Made by a program: the position numbers and the translations under genes | Notes under the pieces: model-generated | Told to the model about the DNA's origin: nothing | The model's input: the letters and a program-made list of their open reading frames with translations, nothing else | The model's database searches: none | Shown: positions 30,594-41,732 of the stretch, in pieces | Layout of the letters: every line of letters begins with the position of its first letter | How positions within the stretch are numbered: position 1 is the first letter of the stretch | Origin: Coccinella septempunctata | Lineage: Eukaryota; Arthropoda; Insecta; Coleoptera; Coccinellidae | Assembly (NCBI RefSeq): GCF_907165205.1 | Contig: NC_058198.1 | Coordinates: forward strand, 15,973,001-16,037,000 | DNA: 64,000 nucleotides | Direction of reading: 5' to 3'

Positions 30594-33500
30594 GTTTGTT
30601 AATTCCAAGAAATTACACCAAATAAGATATAAAAATGGAATAAGTCAAAAAACATATTGAACAGGAATCAAACAGACAAAATATTAACATACCTATCTCC
30701 TACAGTACGAAATGAATTCAGATAAACTGTATGGCTCTGATTTCAAAATAAAACAATATAAAGATTTCTTAAAATCCTCATCGCAAGTGATCATTCTAAT
30801 AGTTTTTGGTAGAGCATTGTACATAGATATTGCCATACATTCAACAGTTCTCTCCCTTAGTATTGTCCTATGAATAGGTACATTATAAGGAAACATTCTT
30901 CTGGTGTTATTAACATTTTTGTAATCCTCAAAATAATGAATTCGTTTTCTAAAAAAAAGTAAGAGCCTATATACATATAATCCATAGACAGTGAGTATAT
31001 TATTTTTTTCGAAATTTCCTATACATGATTCTCTATAACTCAAACGTAACATAGTACGCAATGCCCTTTTTTGAACAACGAAAATATTTTCCACATTTGA
31101 TGAACTACCCCCAAAAATTATTCCATATGAAAGTATGGAATGAAAATTTGCAAAATAGACAAGTTTGAGCACATCGAAATTCACTTGACCAATTAACATA
31201 AATAATGTGTAACATGCAGAGCTTAATCTGGTCTTAAGTTGTTCTGTATGAGGTCCCCACTTTAATTGACTGTCAAGAACAATACCCAAAAATTTCACAT
31301 TCAACCACAACAGAGCTATCAAGAATATCCACAGTTTCGGGAAAATCTAATTTGGAATTATCACTATGAAAAATCATACATTTAGTCTTCTCAATGTTTA
31401 GGACAAGATTATAATTACATAACCAAGTTTTTACCGAGTTAACCACAATATTGCAAACATCAACAGCGTATGGAATACATGACGATCGGGTCAAAATATT
31501 TGTATCATCTGCAAATAATCTCATTGAGGTAGTATCCTGGGACGGCATTGTAGACTTAACTGAAAGAGCATGATTTGTTTCAATGCTTTTAGTCAAAACA
31601 GCTGGTGATTTTACTTCAGTCCGAGATGAGGGTATATTCTTCATCATCCTCTCAATTAGAGGTTCACATTCACTTTTGATCGCCTTAGGTAGAGAATTAA
31701 CATAAATTATGAACAAAAAAGGACCAACAATACTACCCTGAGGGAGTCCTAAAATTGTTTCAATTTCATCCGAGACAAAGGTTTCACCATCAGCCTCCAG
31801 AACTACCCGTTGTTTTCTGGACTTCAAATAGCTCTCTATGAGTTTGAGTTGACTATCTCTGATATCACAATTATCGAGTACTTCCAAAAGCTTCCGATGA
31901 TCAACACAGAAAGCCTTCGAAAGGTCCAAAAACAGTGCCATAGGAATTTGTCCTTGCTCCAGAGCAAGAACAATGTCATTTATGAGCTCAAAAATAGCGG
32001 TTTCAATATTTTTATTTTTAACAAAACCATGTTGACATCCAGAAATAACATTGAATTTACGAAAACAATTGGACATTCTATTGCTTAAAATCTTTTCAAA
32101 AACTTTAGAAAATGAAGAGAGGATGCTTATGGGCCTATAGTTGTTAAGGTCATCTTTGCTACCTTTTTTATGTAGGGGTTTGACTATAGTAATCTTCAGA
32201 TTATCCGGAAAAATACCCTCCGTGAAAGAACGATTGATTATAAAAGTTAATGGTTCAATGATAAAGTCTATCGATGCTTTTATCACTTTCATCGGTCTCT
32301 CATCATGGCCCCATGATGTATTGGTTTTCAAAGATTTCACAACTTGTACAATTTCGTCCTGCGTAATATCAAACATGAAAAAAGAATTATCAAGTTGGCT
32401 CTGAGAATTAGGGATAATAGACATCATATTTCTTCGGAAATTGATGAATGGGGACCTGGAAAGTATCTTCATCACCTCCAGACTGAATATTTACGCTCCA
32501 ATAAGGAGGATTAGGCAATTTGACATCTTTCACATACCGAAGAGACAAACCAATAGCGCTATGAACTCTCCTGTTCATAGAATGCTCAGTCAATGTAACA
32601 GCTTTAAAGAAGTAATTGACCCATTTTTTCTCAGCACAATTTCTGTCAAGTCAAGGCTAAAGAATTATTTCATCACATCTTACCATTGATCGCGGTATTC
32701 TGACTTTCGGCCCACATGGATGATGTATACTGTTGTGGTGGTTTTTTCTTTTTATATTGAATACGTTATTTTAATTCTCCAGCATTTTTTTTTGCTTTTT
32801 CTAAGGTACTTCTATTTTTTTTTTTTTAAATCTAAATTGTGACCATTTTTTGGGTATTTAATTAACTGTATGTGTCCTGATTAACAATAAACAATAAACA
32901 ATAGATCTGGTTAAACCTTCAGTTAATTTAACTGGAATATTTGCAAAAAATGTATTGAACCGATTTGCCAGAGCTGAGTGGTCGCTTTGACCAAGAGATA
33001 CCTCGTTATGAACTTTATTCTTGGTTAGAGAATTAATAATCCTCCACGAAGCTTTGGAATTATTTTCAGAATTTACAATGATCTCGTTGAAATATTCTCT
33101 CTTCGTTGTGGTCAAAAGAGAATCATATCTCCTTTTAGTGGACCTATAGACATCCCTGAATTCTGGTTTACAGAATGATAAAACATAAAGTTTGTCTAGG
33201 GTATCTTTCGGTTTTTTAATTTCGGGAGTTTGTCTAAAAACACCAGGAGAAACCAGTCGAATAGCAACTTTAGGAAAACACAGCTCAAAAATTTCCGAAA
33301 AACGTTGGTGGAAAACATTCCAAAGTTGACTAGGATCAAGTTTGCTGCCGTAAACACCATCCCATTCCATCAGTGACAGTTCCCGTAAAAACCTCTCAAT
33401 TGATGTGTCATTTATAATTCTTTTCTTTACAAATTTATTCTTCATTTTGTCACCGCAAATCAATGTGGAGATAAACTTCTATCCTGAATGATCTGAGATG

Positions 33501-34125
33501 TGTTACTCAACTACATTAGTATTACCGCTAAGGGAGGTGAACACATTGTCTATACAAGAGCCAGACACAGGACGTGTTGGCTTAAAATTTGTAATTCTGA
33601 CATTGAAATTCTCCAACAAAGACAGAAATTCTCTAACATCAGAAGAAGAAGACAGAATATCTAGGTTAAAATCTCCTACCAGAATATAGTCAGATGTCTC
33701 CGACAAGCAACGCTCAAAAATTTCTCTTAGGCATTCGAGGAACTGTACAACATCGGCTAATGGCGGGGTATTAGGCCTATAGATACAAATAATAAGCATT
33801 TTACAGTTTTCCATATACAAACTGGCAGCTCAACATTCAATGACATTAGGAATACTTAGTGAATTATAATCTTGCCTATCAGTACACTTCAGATCTTCCT
33901 TGCAGTAAATTGCAGTTCCACCATGTCTTCCTTTCAAACGGCAAAAACTTGAAACAAGCTTGTAACCCTCCAACATGCCGGCTTCGAGTTCATCTTTGGA
34001 TTTCCAATGCTCAGTTATCGCCACTATGTCTGCACCCTCTTCCAGAGCCATCAAGTGCAGCTTATTGAGAGCAGTACCCAGAGACTGGACATTCTGAAGG
34101 AGAAGGCAGAAATGACGCTTTGCAG
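30594..34125 (-). pseudogene. Decayed CR1/Jockey-like non-LTR retrotransposon ORF2
   Basis: Read on the minus strand: endonuclease from about 34115 (LQNVQSLGTALNKL, AITEHW, IYRPN, VGDFNLDIL, SDHSG), a linker (32858-33463), RT (31273-32475: NYRPISILSSFSKVFEKI, HGFVKNKNIETAIFEL, FLDLSKAFCVDH, GLPQGSIVGPFLF, LFADDTNIL) and C-terminal part (30693-31322: VQKRALRTMLRL). Breaks: TGA near 33836, TAA and TAG just after 33503, a frame change near 31290 in an AAATTTTTGGG run, and about 200 bases of extra A/T-run sequence around 32700-32900. About 45 extra residues sit between the LPKAIKSE segment and LFADD. The motif A aspartates are altered (AFCVDH instead of AFDxxDH). Inactive. The 3' end is near 30594-30640. 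Confidence 0.85.
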
Positions 34126-34136
34126 CACAATGCTCC

Positions 34137-34285
34137 GATACAGCTCTGTGTCAACGCTGTCTTCACCAAACTTTTAGGAATGTTCGTAAACAAAGATACC
34201 ACGTCCAGAGATATGAGCACATAATCATATGGTACCTCGATCAGTCTCAGCTCCTCCACCAAAGTATGCGAGTTCTTGACATTAT
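34137..34285 (-). pseudogene. Penelope-like element RT fragment
   Basis: About 45 codons on the minus strand reading KNSHTLVEELRL, YDYVLISLDVVSLFTNIP, KSLV. SLDVVSLFTNIP is the signature motif-A region of Penelope-like retroelements and is unlike the non-LTR RTs around it. It is cut on both sides: the CR1-like endonuclease starts a few bases below, and unassigned DNA lies above. A remnant only. Confidence 0.8.
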
Positions 34286-34796
34286 ATACTTACATTAACA
34301 TTATTGATCAACTCAATTTAATGTATCGATTTCTCGTTGATGATCAGACTTAGACATTGCAGTTTCACCTCGGGCCTATTTCTCTGTACTCTCGCGTCTT
34401 CTCTTTAAAATTCAGTATTCTAACCTTCGCGTTTTCTGATAGAAAAAGGAGGCTCTCGCAATCAATTTTCAATTGATTGCCCTATCACTGTGTAACCGTT
34501 GTGTTGATATTGAATTTATTGAACTCCTCAACGTCTAAGTCTGACATCAAGTGACTTCTCATTTGAACTGCTCTGGACCATCTCTTGTTTTTAATTGGAT
34601 ATTGTCTCTCTGAGTTTATAGATGTTGTTAATATTAGTTGCTTTTTACTGTATTAGCTTCATGCAGGTGACATATTCATTTTATGGTTGTGAATGATTCT
34701 TAATAAATGTTTTTATACCATCCCCAACTCAATTATCTTCTAATACAGTCCACTACTCTTTAATTAAAAATCATAACACCCTCGATTTTTTAACAC
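34286..34796. other. Unassigned 0.5 kb at the right edge of the 8.7-kb insertion
   Basis: AT-rich, no ORF. Contains AATAAA at 34702-34707. It may be Penelope-like flanking or LTR-type sequence, but I could not match it to anything else here. Confidence 0.5.
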
Positions 34797-35987
34797 ATCT
34801 ACTATTTATATCCTACAGATAATTGGAAAAATTTGCTCTTTTCAGTTTCACTAGTTATAATGGCGTCATAGATCTAACGCTACGCTACGCACCGTAATTT
34901 TTTATATATTTTCTCATTATTCCATATGCCAGCTTCAGTACTCTCGCGAATATTATTATTCCAGTTTCAACCTCAAGAAAAAGGCTACTGCAACCAAAAT
35001 TTTTCGTTATTTTCTCTAATAAATCTCAGCAATCAATTTTAAGAAATTCATGACGGAAGAAAGTAACTTTTTTATTCGGTTTTTCGAAGTTTTCCATGAG
35101 CTATATGGATGTGTAGAGGATGTTTCATTAAAATGAATTAATTTCAAAGAAATTACCTGAGCCTGAAACGAAAAACAGTTTACATTGACGAATATAATAG
35201 ACAGATAGAATAGAAGTCAACGTTCATACTTAATTATCGAAATCTCATTTCTCTTGACAAATACAAAGGGGATTTATCTGTAAAAAAAACCAGAACAATA
35301 TCATGGAAACCAAAAAAGTGCCATAACTGATCTACGGGACTACTATTTCTTGATAAGCAAAAAAAACCCTATTCAAAACCATTGACGTATTGAAGTATAC
35401 AGTAAAATATTTGTTACTTTGACTAGGTGACAGGTACAGAATAACACAGGTACAGTATAACCAATACAATAAACCATCCCTCAACGTTTCCGCCCGCAAC
35501 GGACCGATTTGGTCATAATTACTACCTGCGAAAACAAGGAATTGTATAGCATGAACTTTGAAGTATTTTGAAATAAGATATTTGATTGTTGATGCATTTT
35601 TCGGAAATATTGCAATTAATTATCGATTTATGTTCGAACCCCAGCATCTCAAAATAGAACTTTTTTCTATGAAACGGCCTTTTCAAAATCATTTTGAATA
35701 TTTTCGATAGCCGGATCAGCATAGAAATCATAAAATATCTAATCTAAACAGCAAATGAAGTTGGACGGCCAAAAACTTGCATAAGTTTGACTATGTCTAA
35801 TTTCGACATTATTTTGGCGATATTTTATTTTCACTTTACTGAATGTCACTTGCATTGGTTATTTTTTTTTAATATCTTCTTTTCGTACTGGGCGTGAATA
35901 TAATTTCCGATTTTCGTCTTAAATTTTGGAGATAGTGAGGCCTTACAAATGTTTTAGTGTGACTTTCGGACTTGTATCAAGTTATTT
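34797..35987 (+). repeat. 3.87-kb tandem unit 4, middle part
   Basis: Continues the unit broken at 26054, from the 13-bp duplication up to CAAGTTATTT, where a non-LTR element begins. No gene. Confidence 0.9.
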
Positions 35988-38424
35988 ATTTTTTGGTGAG
36001 TTGGAGTTTGTATTGGACGAAATTTTTGCTTGTTATTCGGATGTGATCATGATGAGGGACATGAATAATTGCATGATTCAGAATTCTGCCCGTTCGAGGG
36101 CGATGAGGAACATATTGGAATCCTATAACCTAAAACTAGTGAATAACAGGCCCACGCATCACAGTGCTACCTGTGATACGTTACTCGACTTGTTTATAAC
36201 GTCTATACCTAACAGAGTGGTTGCCAGTGGACAACAGCATGCTTATAAATTTTCTCGTCATGACCTGGTGTTTGCTGGATTTAAACTCAAATGCCCTAAA
36301 CCTAAGCCTCGAGTTATTAAATGTCGGAATTTGGGAGGTGTCGATCTGGCGAGGCTGGTTCAAACTGCGAGGGCTGCTGATTGGGAATCGGTTTATCAAG
36401 CTCCTACTTTGGATGCAATGGTGGCTATTTTTAATGAATTAATATTAAAAATCTACGACGAATTAGCGCCCCTGAAACTCATTAAGGATAGACATTCTCC
36501 ATGCCCCTGTTTAACTGAAGAGATCAAGAATGCAATGAAATGTCGTGACAGGTTGAAGGCCTTCTACATCGCGAATCCTACCGAAGTAAATAGGGAACAC
36601 TATCGTACTGCGAGGAACACTTGCAATCGGATGTGCAGGAGTGCAAAGAGAGATTATCTCCACGGAATTCTTAATGGCGCACCACCAAGGAAGGTCTGGC
36701 AGACTTTGCGCTCAGTTGGGGTGGGCGAGAGGCACAGCCCACCTTGTGCAAATTTTGATCCCTCTCTGCTTGCCCGGCATTTTGCGAATTCTGGTACTAG
36801 GATTAATGAAAGTATTAAGACAAATACATTGATGAAGTTAAGCTCATGTTCTCCACCAGGTAGTGTGTTCGATTTTGTGCCCATTAATGAAGACGATGTT
36901 AAGTCTGCTCTGGGAGAGGTTGGTTCAGGGTCGGTTGGTTCCGATGGTATTGGAGTGGGCCTTCTGAGGCTCATTGCGAATGAGATTCTTCCTGTGCTCT
37001 CACATATCTACAATATTTCAATTCAAACTGGCATTTTTCCTAGTGCATGGAAATATGCTAAAATCATTCCCATACCTAAGTGCCAAAATCCCACGAGTCC
37101 AGGGGACTTTAGACCCATTTCCATACTCCCTACTCTATCTAAAATTTTTGAAAAGATCATTAAAGGCCAAATTATTAACTATTTGAATAATAATAATCTT
37201 CATAATTGCTACCAGTCGGGGTTTCGCCAAAAACGCAGCACGACAACTGCCCTTACTAAAATAACTGATGATATCAGCGTGGCCATGGATAATAAACTAC
37301 TCACTGTTTTAGTTCTCTTAGACTTTAGTAAGGCCTTCGACTCTCTCGACTTCGATATACTTTTGGCCAGGCTGCGTCTGCTGGGTTTTGCTGAGCATAC
37401 CATAGCCTTCTTCTACTCTTATCTGAAGGATCGCGAAATATCCGTTGAGATAGATGGCAGCTCCTCTGATTGGATGACTGTGTTTTCAGGTGTTCCGCAG
37501 GGGAGCGTGTTGGGTCCTCTTTTATTCTCTATTTACGTCTCCTCACGGACTGATTCCTTGGACATTAAATTTCACCTTTTCGCAGATGACCTACAAATAT
37601 ATATCCACACTTCCGTTGAAGATTTCTCGGCTAGTATCGAAAATTTAAACAGGAATCTCTTACGACTGTCTGTCGTCGCTGAGAGCTTAGGTCTGACTCT
37701 AAATACTACCAAAACTAAGTCGATCATTATCGGTACTAAACGAAACTTGGGTTTGATCGACAAAGTAAATAATAAAATTGTCCTCAACGATGTTGTTGTT
37801 CTCTACTCCAATGAGGTTAGAAACCTTGGTATCTTATTGGACGAAACTCTATCCTGGAATAATCAGATTGCTTTTATCAGTTCAAGAGTCTTCTGTATCT
37901 TGCATCAACTCCGACTTTTAAACAACTTCTTGCCCTTCGAAACCAGGAAAACATTATTCTTCTCTCTCGTACTTCCTATACTCGATTATGCTGACGTAGC
38001 CTATATGGGTCTCACAAACACACAGCTGATGAAACTGGAGCGGTTACAAAATGCAGGTGTACGATTTGTCTACAACTTAAGGAAATTTGATCATATAAGT
38101 CAATTCAGGCAAAAGATGGGATTGCTACCCATCAAACAACGTCGAATTTGGCATCTTCTTTTACTGGGGTTCAAGGTGTTGAGGTCCCGCGAGCCTGAAT
38201 ACCTTAGTCTTCTGGGAGATGGGGTCCGTCAGACAAGGGCACTCTATAACTTGACCTTGAGGATACCACTCCACTCGACTAATGTTTGCTCGAATAGCTT
38301 CACAGTTCTGTTTCCCCGGCTCTGGAATCGCCTCCCTCCGGATATCGTTCGGAAGGTAACTTACCTTTCATTTAGGTTTTTCCTCAGGAGATATTTAAGT
38401 GCTTCACCCATCACACTTACTTGA
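35988..38424 (+). CDS. Endonuclease (C-terminal half) and reverse transcriptase, N-truncated, frame open
   Basis: About 812 codons. Endonuclease remnant: the metal-binding GDMNN is mutated to RDMNN here (MMRDMNNC; the minus-strand sister reads MMGDMN), then CDTLLDLFITS and FSRHDLV. RT: VGSDGIGVGLL, FRPISILPTLSKIFEKII, QSGFRQKRSTTTALTKITDDI, motif A LLDFSKAFDSLDFD, motif B SGVPQGSVLGPLLFS, motif C LFADDLQIYIH, then TKTKSIIIG and VRNLGILLDE. The C-terminal 220 residues are the usual thumb/extension. The frame continues upstream into host-unit DNA to an ATG at 35926, but those first 20 residues are not the element's. Missing the first half of the endonuclease, it should be unable to move. Confidence 0.88.
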
Positions 38425-38656
38425 TACCCATGTTTAATATGGTCCCTTTCTTCGGCGACGTCTATCCTTCTCCCTCCCATTCCCCTTTCTCCCTATTTTG
38501 GAGCAGGTTGAACTGAATTTAAGTTAGGTCAGGTATTCTTGTTTTTAGATATAAGTTTCTTTAATAGATTATTTCTGGTTGGCAGGAAGAAATTGCATGG
38601 CGATATGTCCACCTTTTGCACAATTCTATAAAAATGTATGAAACTTGTTTTAATGC
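35988..38656 (+). mobile_element. CR1/Jockey-like non-LTR retrotransposon, 5'-truncated
   Basis: Begins ATTTTTTGGTGAGTTGG in the middle of the endonuclease domain and runs to the 3' tail; the tail's last part (AAAGAGTTCA then TAA repeats) has been displaced to 42777-42810 by a second element. A second copy with the same 5' truncation point in the same host-unit position is at 49077-51709 (minus). Confidence 0.88.
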
Positions 38657-38687
<31 letters not shown>

Positions 38688-38819
38688 TATTGAATCCTTT
38701 TTGACACATAGATATGTATAGGATACGTCATTATACAATTACAAACAATAAAAATAATACAATTATACAATAACACACAATTAATAGTAAAAAACGTTAA
38801 TCAATAAAAAATAAAATTT

Positions 38820-41732
38820 CTAGGACAATTTGTCATTTAAATATTCCGCCACACTATAATATCCTTTATTCAACAATAAGGATTTGACAGCCTTTTTGAA
38901 CCGACGACAGTCAAGGCATCTCATTTCTACAGGAAGGTGGTTGAACAATTTGGAACCCTGATAATACGGGGAACTTTCAAATTTTGTGGTTCTATGCTTA
39001 GTGGTGCACAGAATGTCACCATTCCTTGTTCCATAATCATGGTAATCGGAAGACTTACTTAATTTGTGGATATTTTCCTTAATCAATAACACACAATTAT
39101 ATATATAAATACAAGGTACTGGTAGGATTCTATATTTAATAAATGAGGGTCTACACGAGTCCAGCGGCCCCAGACCGAGCATCATGCGAACAATACGCTT
39201 TTGCGTGATAAAAATGCGATTCGCACATGTTGAATTTCCCCACAATACAATGTTGTAGCTAATATTACTATAAACTAGGCTATAGTAAATACTGAAAATG
39301 GTGACCAATGGGAGAGAGTGCTTAACTCTGCTTATAGCAAAAAAAGACCTATTCAATTTTTTACTGAGACTTTCCACATGATCACTCCACCTGAGACCGC
39401 CATCGACGTACACTCCCAAGAATCTAGCGAACGGCCGAGAGACTATGGTAGTGTCTCCGTATGTAATGTTTATTTGTTGGTCTGTGGTATTATTTATCTT
39501 GAAATATATGCACTCTGTTTTACCAACGTTAACCATTAGACTGTTCCTATGACACCAGTCACAAAAATCTCCCATAACCAATCTACAGTTCTCAGAGAGT
39601 TCCGCAACGCTACGCGCCGTGACCACCATCGAGGTGTCATCTGCAAAGAGGGCCAGTATACCTGCTCTAATGTATTTTGGTAAATCATTAATGAACAACA
39701 AAAATATCAATGGTCCCAACACGGAGCCCTGCGGAACTCCCATATCCACAAAATATCTCCCGGAGGTCGACCCGTCAACACTTACGTAGAATGATCTTCC
39801 CGTCAGATAACATATTATCCATTCCAAAAAGATACCCCGAAAGCCTAAACTATATAACTTATCTTTAACAAATCGAACATCAAGACTGTCAAAAGCTCGT
39901 GCCAGATCAAAAAACAATCCCGCTACAAAAAAACCCTTGTCCAAATGCTCGTGAACATACTGAATGAACTCACTAGCCGCCGACTGCGTGGAATGACCCT
40001 CCCTGAAACCATGTTGATTTTCAGAAATGATATCAAACTTGTTCAAGTAATTCATTATCCTGTTGTATACCGCTCTTTCAATGATTTTAGAGAACACGCT
40101 CAATACAGAGATGGGCCTGTAATTGACAACATCATCTGTGTCATTTTTCTTATGAACAGGAATGACAGATGCCATCTTCAATCGCGATGGAAATTTACCC
40201 GAGGCCACAGACAAATTAATGATATAAGAAAGTGGCTTCGCGATATAAGAACTCATGGATTTTACAATTTTGGCAGATAACCGGTCTAATCCAGTGCTAC
40301 ATTTATTCTTAACCAATCTAATGATATCAGCTGTTTCTTCCTCGGTAATCGGATGAAAGAAAAAGGATTTGTTGGCCATTGTCATCGTAGTACAGCAAGA
40401 AGAACGCTGAGGCCCAAAATATTCATCAAGTGAAACCGACGCCGCCGACGAAAAATAGCTCCCAAAGGCATTGGCAACCTCTAGTGGCTCAGATACATGA
40501 GCACCATCAATGTTCAAACTGATATTTTTAAATTTGGATCTTTTACGTCCTAACTCGGTATTTACTAGACTCCATACTGTTTTATTCTTATTGTTAGAAC
40601 TTTCGATAACATCGTTATAATATTTGTACTTGGTATTTCTCAATAATTTTTTGTACTTAGTTTTAGCTATTTTGTAACTACTCCAAGCTTCTTGAGTATT
40701 TACTCCACTAGAGATCCAATGAAGGAGTTTAAGGTTTTTGCTGGCCCCACGAACCTCCTGCGTAATCCACCGAGAACTATCATCAGAAACACGTCTTATG
40801 GATCTCATAGGACAATATTTATCAACAAGCCATGTTACAATATTTAGGAAAGCTTCAAAACAATCATCTACTTCATTTTCTAAATAAATCTCATCGAAGT
40901 CATTAGTTTCGATATGCCTCATAAGACTAGCAAGATTGGCATCAGATAAATCCCTAATCATTTGACAGGAAGAGGTAGGAACATGTTCTGGTTCATTTTC
41001 GATTACATAGTTCAACAAAAAAGCCCTGTGATCAGCAATGTTCCCCTCGAAAACAGTCGGCACGCAACAGCTCTGATCAACATTAGTCAAAATATAGTCA
41101 ATTTTGGATAAAATTCTGGTTGGCAGAAGACAAGTGACATTCAAATTGAAACTGGTTAACAAATCATCCAGCAAATTCTTGCTATGGCAAGATGTGTCAA
41201 GATAATTCACATTCAAGTCTCCACAAACAAAGATCTTAGAACTAATTTCAACACAAAGTCTTAAAACATGTGACATAATCTTCAAAAACACCCGCAGATC
41301 ACCAGAGGGGGGCCGATACACACTCATGACACAAACCACCGAACCACAGATCTTCAATTTAACCGCACAAAGTTCACAGTGCATCTCAACAGAGAAACGA
41401 TCCAGTCCAAGATCAACCATCTCCATTCCCGTCCGCACCAACAGCAATACTTCTCCACGCAATCTAGTCGGACGACAATAGGACGTCGCCAACTCAAATC
41501 CCGGCACTCTAACAGTTTCAAGAGCCATTCTGGAGCACCAATGCTCCGCCAGACTTATGACTTGAGGCTTGTGATCCCCAACCAGGACCTCAAGTTGATT
41601 CATTTTACTGAGCAATCCCTGTACATTCAGCTGTAGGAAACCGAATCGGTACTCTTCTCCGGAAATGAGGTTGGTTGGTTTCCCACCCTCCGATGAAAAA
41701 AATACCGAACTGAGGCGTTGTTTGGCCAACAA
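38820..41732 (-). CDS. ORF2: apurinic-type endonuclease and reverse transcriptase
   Basis: 970 codons with no break. Endonuclease in the first 245 residues: FLQLNVQGL, LAEHW (catalytic E), SVYRPP, FVCGDLNVN, IDYILTN, ADHRA. RT: CSTGLDRLSAKIV, NYRPISVLSVFSKIIERAV, QHGFREGHSTQSAASEFI, motif A GLFFDLARAFDSLD, motif B GVPQGSVLGPLIFL, motif C LALFADDTSMVV, TECIYFK, RFLGVYVDGGLRWSDH. The enzyme nicks DNA and copies the element RNA. It overlaps ORF1 by 106 bases in another frame, so it is probably translated by re-initiation or a related route. The YRPP/GD/DH and FADD residues are intact, so this is one of the few possibly active proteins in the window. Clade CR1 favoured because of the PHD-type ORF1; Jockey is possible. 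Confidence 0.9.
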   Translation of the reverse strand: MLAKQRLSSVFFSSEGGKPTNLISGEEYRFGFLQLNVQGLLSKMNQLEVLVGDHKPQVISLAEHWCSRMALETVRVPGFELATSYCRPTRLRGEVLLLVRTGMEMVDLGLDRFSVEMHCELCAVKLKICGSVVCVMSVYRPPSGDLRVFLKIMSHVLRLCVEISSKIFVCGDLNVNYLDTSCHSKNLLDDLLTSFNLNVTCLLPTRILSKIDYILTNVDQSCCVPTVFEGNIADHRAFLLNYVIENEPEHVPTSSCQMIRDLSDANLASLMRHIETNDFDEIYLENEVDDCFEAFLNIVTWLVDKYCPMRSIRRVSDDSSRWITQEVRGASKNLKLLHWISSGVNTQEAWSSYKIAKTKYKKLLRNTKYKYYNDVIESSNNKNKTVWSLVNTELGRKRSKFKNISLNIDGAHVSEPLEVANAFGSYFSSAASVSLDEYFGPQRSSCCTTMTMANKSFFFHPITEEETADIIRLVKNKCSTGLDRLSAKIVKSMSSYIAKPLSYIINLSVASGKFPSRLKMASVIPVHKKNDTDDVVNYRPISVLSVFSKIIERAVYNRIMNYLNKFDIISENQHGFREGHSTQSAASEFIQYVHEHLDKGFFVAGLFFDLARAFDSLDVRFVKDKLYSLGFRGIFLEWIICYLTGRSFYVSVDGSTSGRYFVDMGVPQGSVLGPLIFLLFINDLPKYIRAGILALFADDTSMVVTARSVAELSENCRLVMGDFCDWCHRNSLMVNVGKTECIYFKINNTTDQQINITYGDTTIVSRPFARFLGVYVDGGLRWSDHVESLSKKLNRSFFAISRVKHSLPLVTIFSIYYSLVYSNISYNIVLWGNSTCANRIFITQKRIVRMMLGLGPLDSCRPSFIKYRILPVPCIYIYNCVLLIKENIHKLSKSSDYHDYGTRNGDILCTTKHRTTKFESSPYYQGSKLFNHLPVEMRCLDCRRFKKAVKSLLLNKGYYSVAEYLNDKLS

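Noticed and set aside
35926..35987. N-terminus of the 832-codon frame as a real protein start
   Set aside because: These codons are host-unit sequence read by chance in phase with the truncated element.
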